A stretch of 64,000 bases of DNA from Siphonodentalium dalli (GCA_032622095.1 CP136062.1:135882960-135946959); one strand, 5' to 3'; positions 33,701 through 43,985 are shown, numbered from the stretch's first letter. Notes: a model not told the origin generated them from the letters alone. A program made the numbers and translations.

Positions 33701-36554
33701 ATGACGCGTACACTCAGCATAGGTTTTCCTTTGACCCTCGTCATTGACCCCCGAGATATGAGATCCTCGGAGAGGTTAACCCATACTTCATCCTCTAGAT
33801 CCTCTTGTTTCAGGTAAGTTTTTATCATGTTGACGATTTGTCCTTTACTAAGCACTTTGCCTCCTGTTATCTCCTCGAACGATTCATAGCTGCCATATTT
33901 CTTCAATGCAGTTTGCATTATCAACACAGCCTGAAATTGGAAAATGACTACTCTATATACCCGTCAGTAAGCCAATCCCTGAGGATAAGCCCAGTCTATG
34001 TTTTTGCTCCCAAAACAAATCATGCGGAGGTCCTCGTAGATAAGCCCACCCCCATTTTTAGAACTTTAGAGGGCAAGTATACATTGGTATCTGAATGACG
34101 TTGACAAAAATTCATGCACAAAAAAATAGCATTGCTCTGGGACAGCTAATTTCCATTGGAAACTCATTAATGCTACCTGCCCCATTGTGTTTCACAAAAT
34201 GCTGCATTACAATATATAAGATGATTTTTGTGTCTTATTTTAAATATCTATCTCACATAAAAAAAACACAAAACAAATTATTTTAATTAAATAAAATAAT
34301 ATACATCATGATTCACATAAAACATGACATTAGATTAGCACTATGAATGCAAACTAAAGATTCTGTATGTGGGGTGTTGTGAAGATAAGCCCAGGCCCAA
34401 GTTTTTGTGTAAAAAAATTCACAGACCCTCTGGCATACTGATGGGTGTATACAGTATCTACTGGATTTGGCCTTCCATAATTAAAATCATTTATATTTTA
34501 TTTCTCAATTTATATCAGCATAGTTTGAATATCTATTAACCCTTCCATGACTGAAGCTTCCTACAATTTTGCGAAAAAAACTTGTGGCAGCGCAATCTCT
34601 TATATATATGCAAGGCTCCCAATGGGATACTCACATATATAAGAGTTGGGGTCCCTGGTCTGAAGTTCCCAACCCATAATATTTAACATGGGCTAATAGA
34701 TAAATTTAACTTTTTCATAATTATAAAACTACTAATTAATGTTTCAGTTTCAATTTTTGTAAGAAAATATGTGCCGTGTGCAAACAATGTCAAATAATGA
34801 TTTTTTTATCAGACAAATTCAGTTCATACCATAGCTTGTTAGCCCCCCAAATATCTTTGAGGACATATTATGTGCTTATTTCACTACTCCAGACTGATTT
34901 TTTACTATTCAGATGCTGCACCTACATGTACTTGAAGAATATATACATTATAACATTCAATAGTTATTTTCCAAAACTTCAACGACATCGGTACAACGAA
35001 TACACTTCTGGAAAAACAAAATCTGAACTATACAAAAACTAATTATTTTCCATGTTATTTTCATTAAATAAGATAAAGTACATTATAATTACTAATAATT
35101 ATTAAATTACTAAAGAACAAATAATTACTAAAAACAAACGGAAATTATTTTGCAAATGAGAATCACTCACTACCTATAAACTATATAGACTTAAATAAAA
35201 TAAAGAAAATTAAATTTTTTTAAATTAAGTTGTATGTTGCCCATTTTTAAGAAGATTTGTGAAATATGCCAATAAATAAGTTTGGTAGGAATATATAAAA
35301 ATTGGTCACAAGAGGGAAAACGAACTATATTTTATCAAAAGATTGCACAAAAGGGAGCTATACTTCATTACAACAAATTATACAGCGTGCAGATGAACTA
35401 AGGATATACTCTCGTGATCCAATTTCATCCAAAAAATAGTGCAGTACCAAATAATAGAACAGGGTGGAAAATTAGCTCAAACTGAATTTATAACAGTACA
35501 AATCCAAATAATAGTACAGGGTAGATTCGATCAGGGTTTCCCCAAAATTATTGTCAAACTTATTCCAAAATAATAATTAATGTAAATCCTGTTTTATAAT
35601 TCACCTAATACGCATAGAAGGAAGGTGCACTGTATTGTAGTCAGTAATCAGAAACCAGTAATTGTCACCCTGTTACAAATAATGATTTGCTAATTTTTTT
35701 TGTACAAAATTTTGCATAAAGGTGAACTGATGGCACATATTCATGCTGGTGAGTCAAATTAAATTTAAGTGATAGGGAACACAGGATGGATTTTTGCAGA
35801 AAATTAAAGATCATACAAGTATGATTATTAGCATCCCAAAAGGGGGGGGGGGGGTGAACATAACGTGGTACACCTGTACCCTCACAAATAAATCTGAAGG
35901 GGTTTCCCTGACTGCCTGCTTACAGTACCGTATATCGTCCGAATATCACTACAAATAAAGAACAGCTCATTCCAATGTATACATTCAGAACCGAATGGCA
36001 GAAACTATCAGCAATCAAAGGCTAAAACAAACCTGAGGCAAGAAATCTGATGAGGCCTGAGAGAAAGCTTTTAATAACTCCGGATCTGCTGGATAACGAT
36101 AGATGAAGTAAGGATTGTAGTTAAAGTTAGCTCTCATGAACCTTTCCTTCTCTGCTCTCTCATTCTCTGGTTTAATGGCTGCTAGAAGGGGAATTCTTTT
36201 TCGTCTCTCATGAACAGGCACTGGAGTTATGTCAGCAATAGAAACTGGCTTTTGAACATAAGAAAAAAATCGAGGAGTAGACATTTGTTTAGTAAGAGAC
36301 GGCAGCTTGGTTTGATCTCTACCATCTGGTATTTTGTTTGACCAGTCTACTTGAGTATACTCCTGTATCAATTTTCCATTCCGAGATAAAAGAGATGATG
36401 AAGAGCAGCTTCTTGCATTAGATTTCTTTCTTTTCTTCTTTCGTTTCTTATTCGGATTTGAGCCTGTGTCAGAGAGAGTCTGCATAGGCATGCGGCCCAA
36501 CAGCCTGCCACTAGACATGACATCTGGCGGTTTGGCTGAAACAGCAACTGACAT
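27533..36554 (-). CDS. MATCAP: MATCAP/KIAA0895-family tubulin tyrosine carboxypeptidase, 4 exons
   Basis: Joining 36554-36033, 33930-33654, 32805-32500 and 27798-27533 gives 1371 nt, 456 aa plus stop. All introns are GT-AG and phases match (0, 1, 1). Residues 1-140 are low complexity with a basic run (NKKRKKKRKK, about 35-44). The conserved domain (DUF1704 type) starts near FNYNPYF (144-150). HEIGTHYLR gives H264, E265 and H269 as an HExxxH zinc site, and NPTEEG (296-301) holds the likely third ligand, E299 or E300. Family members bind microtubules and remove the C-terminal Tyr of alpha-tubulin in the cytoplasm, independently of vasohibins. Length is close to human MATCAP1 (about 470 aa). The start is the first ATG after an in-frame TAG at 36569-36567; a GTG two codons upstream is not used. 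No frameshift or missing catalytic residue is seen. Only one paralogue is visible, so MATCAP1 versus MATCAP2 cannot be assigned. Confidence 0.93.
27935..28146. repeat. SINE-like dispersed repeat in MATCAP intron 3
   Basis: It carries 'gataactctagaatggaaaa', 'aaattttattcagatctgataaccc', runs of GGACGGACTGACTGAC-like text, and ends with the hairpin-type tail 'tatacccccattgttcttcgaaaatgtggtggtataatt'. The same tail appears at about 45278, 45808 and 62965. Non-coding. Confidence 0.6.
28592..29350. repeat. Repeat element with 3 tandem ~170-bp units in MATCAP intron 3
   Basis: AAGTCGAAAAAGGGG(G)ATAACTCC recurs at about 28805, 28977 and 29145, each unit also holding 'gacagacgtcataatcgc', 'gcacaggttcccatg' and 'attgaccgaaaaatgtagg'. 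The element ends with GGACGGACGACGGACGGACGG and 'gtataccccccccta...gtggggtataatta'. The repeated short peptides this encodes on both strands are repeat translations. Confidence 0.75.
29351..30230. repeat. Intron 3 span with a 148-bp foldback
   Basis: 29558-29705: 'cattatggtttattaagggctctc' is mirrored by 'gaggacccttaataaaccataat', arms about 28 bp. The rest has no recognised feature. Confidence 0.55.
30231..30800. repeat. Degenerate SINE-like repeat, several tandem rounds
   Basis: 'aagtcgacaaggaccataactc(c/t)gg-aaaaat-ggtggac' and 'acctgtattttca' recur about every 130 bp, finishing with 'catctgggacagatggatac...gacagatggatggaca'. Part of the diffuse family at 1.7, 21.8 and 47.7 kb. Lies within MATCAP intron 3. 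Confidence 0.6.
30879..31042. mobile_element. Family A MITE, copy 4 (intron 3)
   Basis: A complete palindrome CAGTAATGCTC to ATTACTG with TA on both sides. A solo terminal fragment of the same family is at 31090-31112. Confidence 0.87.
31832..32477. mobile_element. Family A MITE, copy 5, split by a ~430-bp insertion
   Basis: The left end (31832-31864, CAGTAATGCCC... 'cctcaacca') stops inside the arm. The remainder resumes at about 32297 ('agcagaattacgggtaa') and runs to the inverse terminus at 32477, with TA outside both ends. The inserted 31865-32296 begins with an ATAATA microsatellite then 'gaccagttttatatagtg'. The right end is about 20 bp from the exon 3 donor. Confidence 0.83.
31865..32296. 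mobile_element. Insertion within family A MITE copy 5, type unknown
   Basis: This ~430-bp segment is foreign to the palindrome. It opens with an AAT-type microsatellite and is G+C-richer in its second half ('cttggcgtgggttttgaaac', 'gctcaaagcggccaagcc'). No terminal inverted repeat or reading frame with family similarity was found; it could be a SINE or a non-autonomous retroelement in minus orientation with its microsatellite tail at 31865. Confidence 0.5.
32500..32805 (-). CDS. MATCAP: MATCAP exon 3, residues 267-369
   Basis: The acceptor TCTTTAAG|GTACAC supplies GT to complete Gly267, followed by THYLR, which finishes the HExxxH motif. The exon continues with NPTEEGLASLHS, FRKDPCLWRSAMLYY, FKELFRDLGRF and RWDYCMRVKRGQ, all recognisable family blocks. 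The donor is AACTAG|GTAAGG at 32499, phase 1. A palindromic MITE ends only about 20 bp beyond this donor, inside intron 3. Confidence 0.93.
33425..33582. mobile_element. Family A MITE, copy 6 (intron 2)
   Basis: A complete palindrome TAGTAATGCCC to ATTACTG flanked by TA on both sides, 70 bp from the exon 2 donor of MATCAP. Confidence 0.87.
33654..33930 (-). CDS. MATCAP: MATCAP exon 2, residues 175-267 (first base of Gly267)
   Basis: The acceptor is CCAATTTCAG|GCTGTG and the donor is AAATAG|GTGAGT, near consensus. It encodes ALKKYGSYESFEEITGGK and LSEDLISRGSM, blocks conserved in the family, and ends inside the catalytic motif at HEI-G. The stretch LREDWCSGLLRHEIG leads into the zinc site. 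The exon breaks the Gly codon after its first base (phase 1), so the reading ends ...HEI plus G. Confidence 0.92.
33931..36032 (-). other. MATCAP intron 1
   Basis: 2.1-kb GT-AG intron. It contains the second copy of the 'ccttccatgactg...gaggctccc' hairpin repeat (34543-34690), text related to the 1-220 MITE (35420-35530), and a G run (35839-35853). No exon-like segment is visible between the two coding exons. Confidence 0.75.
36033..36554 (-). CDS. MATCAP: MATCAP exon 1 (first coding exon), residues 1-174
   Basis: This exon runs from ATG at 36554 to the donor CTCAG|GTTTGT at 36032, phase 0. It encodes the divergent Ser/Lys-rich N-terminus and the first conserved block (FNYNPYF, then YPADPELL). 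Translation past the donor stops after five more codons, which supports the splice. A TTTGCAG at about 36579-36585 upstream could be the acceptor of a 5'UTR exon; if so, a non-coding exon lies further right. This is not proven. Confidence 0.9.
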
Positions 36555-36784
36555 TCTCACTGACAGCTATCCCATGATCTGCAAATTAATTGGATAAGTT
36601 TAGATATTGATTAAATCAGGGACTAATTAATAATGACTACTTGCAATTCGCAAAGAATACCAATACATAATGGACCCGCCAGATAACTAGCTATATATTG
36701 TTTTCAATATCACGTCAATGATTAAGTCACACTCATGAGTATTTGCAACTCTAAAGTTTAAACTTTTGCTTCACAGATTTGCAT

Positions 36785-37365
36785 GGAAATCACTGGTCAC
36801 ACTAAATGCAGCAAGTCCCTAGAAATGCAGCAAGTCCCTAAAATTAAGAGTTTTTTTTGTTTTTATTCGTATAATTCAAACAAGTAACATGAGTATAGTA
36901 GAACAGCAACAAAAGTAAAAGCGAATATTATTAGGTGTAAAATGTTCTCACACTAGTGAAACAAACACTCTTTCTTTATACGATATCAGGAATAGATGAA
37001 CACGGAATGGAAAATAAATAAATCATATTTATTAAATTATATTAAAACAGTGAATTAAATAAAAGAAATAGGAACTTAATAAAACTTTGAAAAACTTTTA
37101 TTTTATAGTTAAAAATCTACAAATACCCATCTTAAATAATTATAAAGGGATAGAGATTTCCAATCAACTATAATCAACTGCCACAGATCATGTATCACAT
37201 GGATAATAAAACACTGATTAAACTCATCAACAACTCCACTAATCCACCCTCCATATTAATAGAGGGAATTGGTGCATTTATAGGGAACTTGCTGCATTTC
37301 AAAGGACTTGCTGCATTTCAAAGGACTTGCTGCATTTTTAAGGACTTGCTGCATTTTTAAGGTGA
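36785..37365. repeat. Inverted clusters of a 20-bp TGCTGCATTT repeat
   Basis: AAATGCAGCAAGTCCCTAGA-type units occur twice at 36802-36841. The inverse unit (GGACTTGCTGCATTT...) occurs four times at 37275-37361. The two clusters face each other across ~430 bp of A+T-rich DNA, as in the ends of a small foldback element. Confidence 0.65.
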
Positions 37366-37484
37366 ACCTGAAATCCCCATTCAAAATTGGTCACTTGATC
37401 TCCCCTTAGTAATGTACTTCAGTATTCACTGTAGGTGAAGCCTGAAGGTCACAACTAAAAATTTCAAGATTTAATTGAATTTGT

Positions 37485-37600
37485 GGGCAATTTTGCATTG
37501 GGTCACAAGGGAAGTCAGTAGTGGAGAGGTAGAGTACTGGTCTCTCGTGCTAGCGGACCGGGGATCGCAACCTGTTCAGGGTATTCTGACAAAAATCAGA
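37485..37600 (+). repeat. tRNA-derived SINE head (candidate)
   Basis: 'agtggagaggtagagtactgg' resembles a tRNA A-box and D-arm, and 'ggaccggggatcgcaacc' lies at the expected distance for a B-box (GGTTCGANNCC type) with degeneration. This is typical of the 5' end of tRNA-related SINEs. A functional tRNA is unlikely because the acceptor stem does not close and the B-box is imperfect. Confidence 0.45.
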
Positions 37601-37640
37601 ACTTGGTCAGATACCAAGTTTGTCAGACTGAAAAGGGAAA

Positions 37641-37700
37641 CGGGAAGATTCGGTCGCGGGGAAGATTCGGTCAGGTATTTTTCGGTCGCGGGAAGAATCC
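37641..37700. repeat. GATTCGGTC cluster, left of the MULE relic
   Basis: GGGAAGATTCGGTCGCGGGG is followed by another GAAGATTCGGTC, TTTTCGGTCGCGGG and GAAGAATCCG within 60 bp. Similar motifs in the opposite orientation lie at 41082-41150 on the other side of the MULE relic, and a third cluster is at 42519-42580. Confidence 0.55.
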
Positions 37701-37887
37701 GCTGGTCGTTTGATCTAGCTAATTAGTGGAGGGATTATGGCTTGTGCAGGGACTACGCTTGTGTGAAATTGGACACGAGTTCTTTATTTGAAAAACATTA
37801 AATTCATTTAAAATCAACATTTTTTATATGAAACATAAAAATATTCAAACATCAATAAATCATTTTATTACTTTAATTGATCGCGAT

Positions 37888-38578
37888 TTATTCTTGTCTT
37901 GTTATCGGTGCTCTTGGTCTTTTTCTTCTTATTTCTTTGCCTTGCCGCAATGGCAATCTCGACATGGGCTGCTTCAAGTTGTAGAATTGGTACCAGCTTG
38001 TACAATGATAGGCGTTGCCAGACTTGTCATTAATTCTTCGGTGCCATGCTGAAATGAAGAATGATTTGTTCGAATATACACCATTCTGGGATGGTGAATC
38101 GGTCACTCTCGATCCACTGATCCTTCACATATGCCACAAATTCTTTCAGCTTGGTGGAATTGGCCTAGCTGTGGTGCAATGCTCTCAAATGTTGGACGGA
38201 TGTGTGACGATGGTAGGAATGGAAGTGCCAAAAACTGTCAGATGTTGGTTGGTCTTTTCTGTATGCAGTAGCCAGTCAGACGTCGCCAACCTTTCTGAAG
38301 ACAGCTACATTACATCCTATTATACATAATTAATATACAATAAAATGAAAAGAATTATTGATTTTTTTAAATTTTAGGTTGTAATTTTCTTTCTTTTTTT
38401 TTGGAGAAAAGTCAGTGTTTAATTTGAATTAGATTTGGTTTTATTGAGAAAACAGATAGGAAAACATACCATATTCCAAGTCCATTATGAAAGTTTTCAC
38501 CATCGGTGGGCCGTCGAGTTTCTCCTGAATGGTGGTCAGTACAGCGATATAGTCTGCTTTCTGTCGCCGTGTCATCAG
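37888..38578 (-). pseudogene. MULE-type transposase relic, C-terminal part
   Basis: Reading the minus strand from 38578: LMTRRQKADYIAVL, GPPMVKTFIMDLEYGMFSY, then after a gap FLALPFLPSSHIRPTFESIA, LKEFVAYVKDQWIESDRF and finally AWHRRINDKSGNA. The order and motifs (ALM..., MDxE..., ALPFLP, ...GWHRR.N) are those of MULE-domain transposases found across animals. The pieces lie in different frames with stops, so the gene is dead. Its upstream part is displaced to 40436 by an inserted transposon. No product is expected. Confidence 0.75.
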
Positions 38579-40435
38579 CAGTGTTCGCGCTGGACCGAAA
38601 AATCTTGTGGCCAATAGTTTAGCCAAATGAAAATTTTATTAGCCAAATGAAAAAAACTTTGGCCAAATGGTTTTTGGCCAAATTAAAAAAAACATTGGCC
38701 AAATTAAATCCTCATTTTCTGGGCGGTTCACAATTAGTGACTAAAATATTTGTTTTAAACTTTATTTGTTACTCAGAATAAAAACAATTAAAACACAAAA
38801 ATAATTTTAAAAACAATATTATACGAACATTGGTATCACACAGGCAGATCAATTCCTAAAACATTAATATAGAATACAGCTATCGCAAACATGAAACTAA
38901 AATTCGATATAATTATAATCACACAAATCTGCTAAACCAATTGTATTAACTCTATGTCGATGACACCACGGTGGTCCCTAACTATTGCTTATTATAGTAA
39001 GGTGATAACTGTTGAATATCTATTGTATTAAAACCTTTTATGGTGTGAAGCCGGGTTATTAGACAGGACGCAGTTAATGACACATTACGTAACCATTGAG
39101 TTAAGAACTGCTCGTCTGTAAGGAACAAAGCATTTAGGTAAGTTATCTAAATTATCTTACAGACTGCCTAAGGCCAAAAAAAAAATATTTGTTTCCAGGT
39201 TGGTAGGTAGGGATTTTTTTTTTTTGGTACTATTTTTTAATTTTTCCCCCAACAGTTAAGAAGTACATTAATGCTTACTCTTTATAAGGCGGTCCATGTA
39301 TATTGCAAGTAAACAGTTAATGTAGCACAATAATGTGGTAAGTATTGTCATTATGGACAAACAAATGCCTCCCAGGCACTCAACTATGCAGCTCTGTTGT
39401 AATTATTCTCTCAGTTTAGATTGTGGTGGCACATCTTCCTCAGAGCACAACATTGACATAACAGGCCCAAGACGGACACCATAATAGGGCTTTTCTATGA
39501 CCTTATAATAACATAACTTGTCTGATATTAATTCAAACCTCACTTAAATATTTGGTCATACACCTCAGGACCTAAGACACGCCTCCACTGGCAGGATATC
39601 TCACATGAGCCTCAGACACATTGCACAGGGTATAAATGTTCCTCAGACACCCCTCAATTGCATTGAAATATAAAGTCCCACACCACACTGGAAATGGTAC
39701 CACAGGCCACACCTTGACTGAGGTACCACACCTCAGCATTCAAATTGCCCCCAACTTTGAAGTTCCTTATACACACTGGCATATGCATGCTTGTAAGTTT
39801 TATACACCCACACAAACCAGTAAATAATTTCATGTGCTTTTTAAGTGCCCATCCCAGAAGGGTGTTTGATATGGTAGACATGCAGCCATCTTTATATGAA
39901 TCCTTGATTGACTGGGGAGAGGAACTTTAAATTCTGATATAGAAAGTCTTCTACATGTATATTGCTCTCTAACAGATAAGACTTCTTCCCACAAGACATG
40001 GGAGTTGAACAAACAAGATTACCACATGGCAGGTTTTAAAGACTGAAGATTTATTGGTGAGATTGGGATTCATCTGCAACCACAAATGGACATGTATTTT
40101 AATTGAAGTAAATTGTTTTTGAAAATTCCATCTAAAATTATTGCTGCTTAATGTAAACATAGTATATAGTATATATTTAGCGATATAGATGTGTTTACAT
40201 GCCAATTACATGCATAAAACAATTTTTAAAGTCCAGGTCGGCCCAATTTCGGCAGGTCGGTCGGGTAACCAGAAACACAGATGTTTTTTTTTTTGCCTAA
40301 TAAAGAAAAAAAGCTTTCCGTCTCCATTTGGGGTAAAAAAAATTAGCCAAAAGTTTAGCCAAATGAAATTTTTACTAGCCAAATTCGAAAAAGATTGGCC
40401 ATTGGCTAATTTGGCTACCGACAGCACGAACCCTG
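38579..40435. mobile_element. 1.86-kb non-autonomous hAT-like element inserted in the MULE relic
   Basis: The left end CAGTGTTCGCGCTG and right end inverse CAGGGTTCGTGCTG are hAT-like termini. GTCATCAG precedes (38571-38578) and GTCATTAG follows (40436-40443), a 7-of-8 target duplication. Subterminal repeats of TTGGCCAAAT/AGCCAAAT fill both ends (38620-38705 and 40335-40415). The interior has no transposase. It splits the MULE reading frame at the codons for LMT. Confidence 0.82.
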
Positions 40436-40500
40436 GTCATTAGAGCAAAAAGTCTGCAGATCTGATGCGGTAAAACAAACAACTGATCAGTCCTAACTGA
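40436..40500 (-). pseudogene. MULE-type transposase relic, upstream fragment
   Basis: Minus-strand reading gives QLFVLPHQICRLFALM, which joins in frame at the duplicated target site to TRRQKADYIAVL at 38571, restoring the family order ahead of the hAT-like insertion. Beyond about 40510 no further MULE similarity is seen, so the N-terminal half is lost or too decayed. Confidence 0.62.
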
Positions 40501-40519
40501 AATGTACTCAGCAAACTTA

Positions 40520-42600
40520 TCTAAACAAACATCGAATAGTTCTCACTGAGATCATATCAGCATCCGAAAGACCACTCTGAAAATTCCACAGACTGTAATG
40601 TAAACACACTTGGTGCCAACGTGAACAGAGTGTGAACAACTGTCAAACATTTTGATACTTTTTCTCCTTGCATCTTCATTAATCATAATTCCTTATAGTG
40701 CCCGAACGTGATATTTGGATTTACCACACAATTTGTAAGTAATAACAATTTATTCATGCAAAATATTCACTCACAAAACTTTCTTTATCATAAACCTAAA
40801 TAATCTCACAAAATATGTCAATCAAAATAACGACAAAACATCATAAAAGTAATAACTTCGATTTATTCATGTAAAATATTCACTCATAAAACATACAAAT
40901 AAACTTTCTTTGTCATAAACCTAAAATAATCTCATAAAATATGTCAAACAAAATAACGACAAAACATATCATAAAAGTAAGAACTTCGATTTTTTCAAGT
41001 AAAATATTATTAAAAAATATGTCCACATAATTCATAACAAAAACATAAAAACTCCCATCCCAATATATAGGTATACACCTAGGAAGATTCGGCCGATAAA
41101 ACCAGCCGAATCTTCCCTCGGCTGAATCTTCACAGACCGAACCCCTGAAAAGTCTCATTCGCGATCACTGCATGAATAAAGATCCAAGTGCAAAATGCTG
41201 ACTTCACCCCAATTACAACACTTGTCCAGGTTTGTTGTCATGTGTGCAGTACGATGTCCGATCGGACACATAACATAACACCCTCCAAAATCTTGTTATT
41301 GGTATATTAAAGTTACTGCTTTTGCCCATTTTAGCAATTTAGCAGGTCTGGCTCATGTGAAAATGGAGCTATACATTTTTTCTATTTCTACCAAAAACCA
41401 TTTCATAAATTTATTGATGTTCGCCAATGTGTGCAGGGTGGGTAAAGAGTTTACAAAGTTGTCCAGTTTGTTTTGGTCATTCAAACTGGGTCATTATGTG
41501 CTATCGACCCATGATTGGGAGATGCTTATAATAATTGTAACACAATCATATTCGTCATTTCATAATGTCTCTTTGTTATAACTGATTGTCGGCAAACGAT
41601 ATTTATCGCTACACTTTGGGTTTGTCCATTTAAGTTTACATATAACATCATGCATTCGTTGTAGTAATTATTCCATTTATAAGTACTTTATGTTCGGTCG
41701 AGCTAGAAGCGAGTTAGAACATATTTTTGAAATTTTATGAAGTTTGAAGAAGATTACAAAATTGTCCCAAAATTGTCATCAAAAGTCCATTTTCGGTTTA
41801 AAAAAAATTATTCCTGCTGGATAATATTGAATATTCTCTTATCAACATATTGAAATAAAACATTAGGTGACAGAAATAACTATGGCCTTTGTAGCCTACT
41901 AATAATAACTGATGATAAGTGAGTGAGTTTGATCTGGTAATCTGCCCATCTCAACGAGACGTGATTGATACGACACAGATCAACTCACTGCTGTGATAAA
42001 AGGTTTATTATGCGACTCCCAGTTTACAATAATAACCATTTAATTGCATATTTTTTTCACTTCCGCAGTCAGCAATTTAATTTTATTACCGTAGTCTAAT
42101 TTTAAAGGATAAGTAGTTCATTGTCGTTAATTCGGCACATCTTGGCAATTTCCTTAGAAGTTAGAAGTGTGATCTGATTTTATCCAGGGAAATCTCACTC
42201 AGTTGACTGACTCAGCGTGACTAATGGGTTCGATGTCGTAATGTTTTATACATATGCATACATAAATGCACACCAGTCTCAGTCGGCGCGAGATTGAAAT
42301 GCTGCCGTAAATAATTGAGTTCTGCTTCAATTCATAACTATTTCGAAGTTCTGATAAGTCATTCTTTCATCACAATGACGAAACTGCAATAAAATTGATC
42401 ATAGGTCGCATATTGATCTTAGTATTAAACAGGGACCGACATAATTGCATGGTTGTTTGGTCGATGAACAGAAGAAAATGAACTTACAAAAAATATCACG
42501 TGTGCATTTTGGTCGGGGAAGATTCGGCCCAGGGCAGATTCGGCAGGGATGATTCGGCCCAAGGTTTGGACCGATTCTTCTCACCTAAAAATGTTTTTAT
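40520..42600. repeat. Gene-free span with GATTCGG clusters and a dispersed repeat
   Basis: 40735-40800, 40850-40930 and 40915-40990 repeat 'aaaatattcactcataaaac' and 'aaaatatgtcaa-aaaataacgacaaaacat' in tandem. 41082-41150 and 42519-42580 hold GATTCGGCC clusters. 41350-41900 resembles 2650-3010. The 81-aa frame at 40913 and 61-aa frame at 42399 are repeat translations. Confidence 0.5.
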
Positions 42601-43060
42601 CAGTAGGATATTTGGATGTTTATATATATTTTTCTGTTGTATGTTATTTTATTATTAGAATAAAACATTTAATTTTAATTAAAGTGTATAAAAGGGTATC
42701 ATTGTTCTAGTTTATATTATATATCTTGATCTTATGATATGATTGATATGATTTGAACGTTTTGTTATCCTATATAATAGTCTTACCTGTGATTTGTCTG
42801 CGAGAAAGTTGATAATAAAGTTGTACATATGTTTCTATATAGATAGGTACATGTATCTACCTTGAACAGTTTAGCGCTTTTTACACTCAGAACTGCTTCT
42901 GACATTTTTGTTTGAACAAGATACAACGGTGATCGATCTGAGTTGAGAATCACGAAGTTGATGAGTTGTTTGTTTAAAGACATATTATGCACTTGTTCCG
43001 GTGAGTGAAATTGATAAGTTAGTTCTCAGGTGCTATATGCCATCCTGGGGAATGTAGCAT

Positions 43061-43557
43061 TCTACTAACATTGCCAAAAATTTCAAAGAAATCGACCATA
43101 CCACTCCATAGAAAACATCGTCTAAACTACGCCAAATTGTAAATATTTACATATCGATTCGGGACGCAACTATCGGCAATAATCTAGCACAAATGATTTC
43201 GCCATCGAGAGTCATTGCATTAAATTATTATATAAGAATAACGGTGTGTATCGTCACTTTGGATTATTCTCAATTTCTATTTGATCACCCTACCAGAGTG
43301 TTTCACATCACTTTAAAGTGATGTGAAACACTCTGATAGGGCGATCAAATACACATCGAGAATAATCTACCTCAAAGTAGTTATTTTTACGAATATGCAT
43401 CCAAATTAAATGCACTGAGTATCGATGGCGAAATCGTTTCGTTAAGTTTATCCCCGATAGTTGCGTCCCGATTCGAGATGTAAATATTTACAATTGAGCG
43501 TAGATCAGACGATATTTTCTATGGAGTTGTATGGTCTATTTCGGCAATGTTAGTAGA
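43061..43557. mobile_element. 497-bp palindromic (foldback) element
   Basis: TCTACTAACATTGCC at the left is mirrored by GGCAATGTTAGTAGA at the right, and arms of about 245 bp converge on a near-perfect core, 'gagtgtttcacatcactttaaagtgatgtgaaacactc', centred at 43314/43315. Identity is high in the core and lower in the mid-arms. No target duplication is clear and there is no ORF. Confidence 0.85.
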
Positions 43558-43885
43558 TTTTTGAATGTTGTTTGAGCTCGAATACATTCAAGATATTGTC
43601 AGGAATGCTCTTTAACGCAGTTGAATGTTTTTCTTGGTTTTTTAATGTACGTCAAAACATTATACGCCCTGATAATTTCATTGAATTACATATTGAAACC
43701 AAATCATGACCGATAAACATGATTGTTCAATTATGTGGTTTAAAATGAGATAAAAACCAAAACACAACCTTTTGGATTTGTCATATTGGAAACACCGTTT
43801 TGTGTCCCCTTCAAATTCCTATGGGCTGATTTCGGACACTAGCCAAGGGTAGGCATCTTCCCTATATATTTTCTATCTCACTGTA

Positions 43886-43985
43886 AATCACAGTTGTTGG
43901 AAATTTGTGTCAAAAAACCCGAAAAAACAGATATCCACAGATATCTGTTTTTTGGGGGGATTTGACACAAATTTCCAACAACTGG
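43886..43985. repeat. 100-bp hairpin
   Basis: 'gttggaaatttgtgtcaaaa' and 'aaaacagatatc' are mirrored by 'gatatctgttttttgg' and 'tttgacacaaatttccaac', leaving a loop of only a few bases. A transcript would fold into a ~45-bp stem. Confidence 0.85.

Noticed and set aside
37485-37560. A functional tRNA gene
   Set aside because: A-box and B-box-like words are present, but the B-box is imperfect and no closing acceptor stem is seen; a SINE head is more likely.
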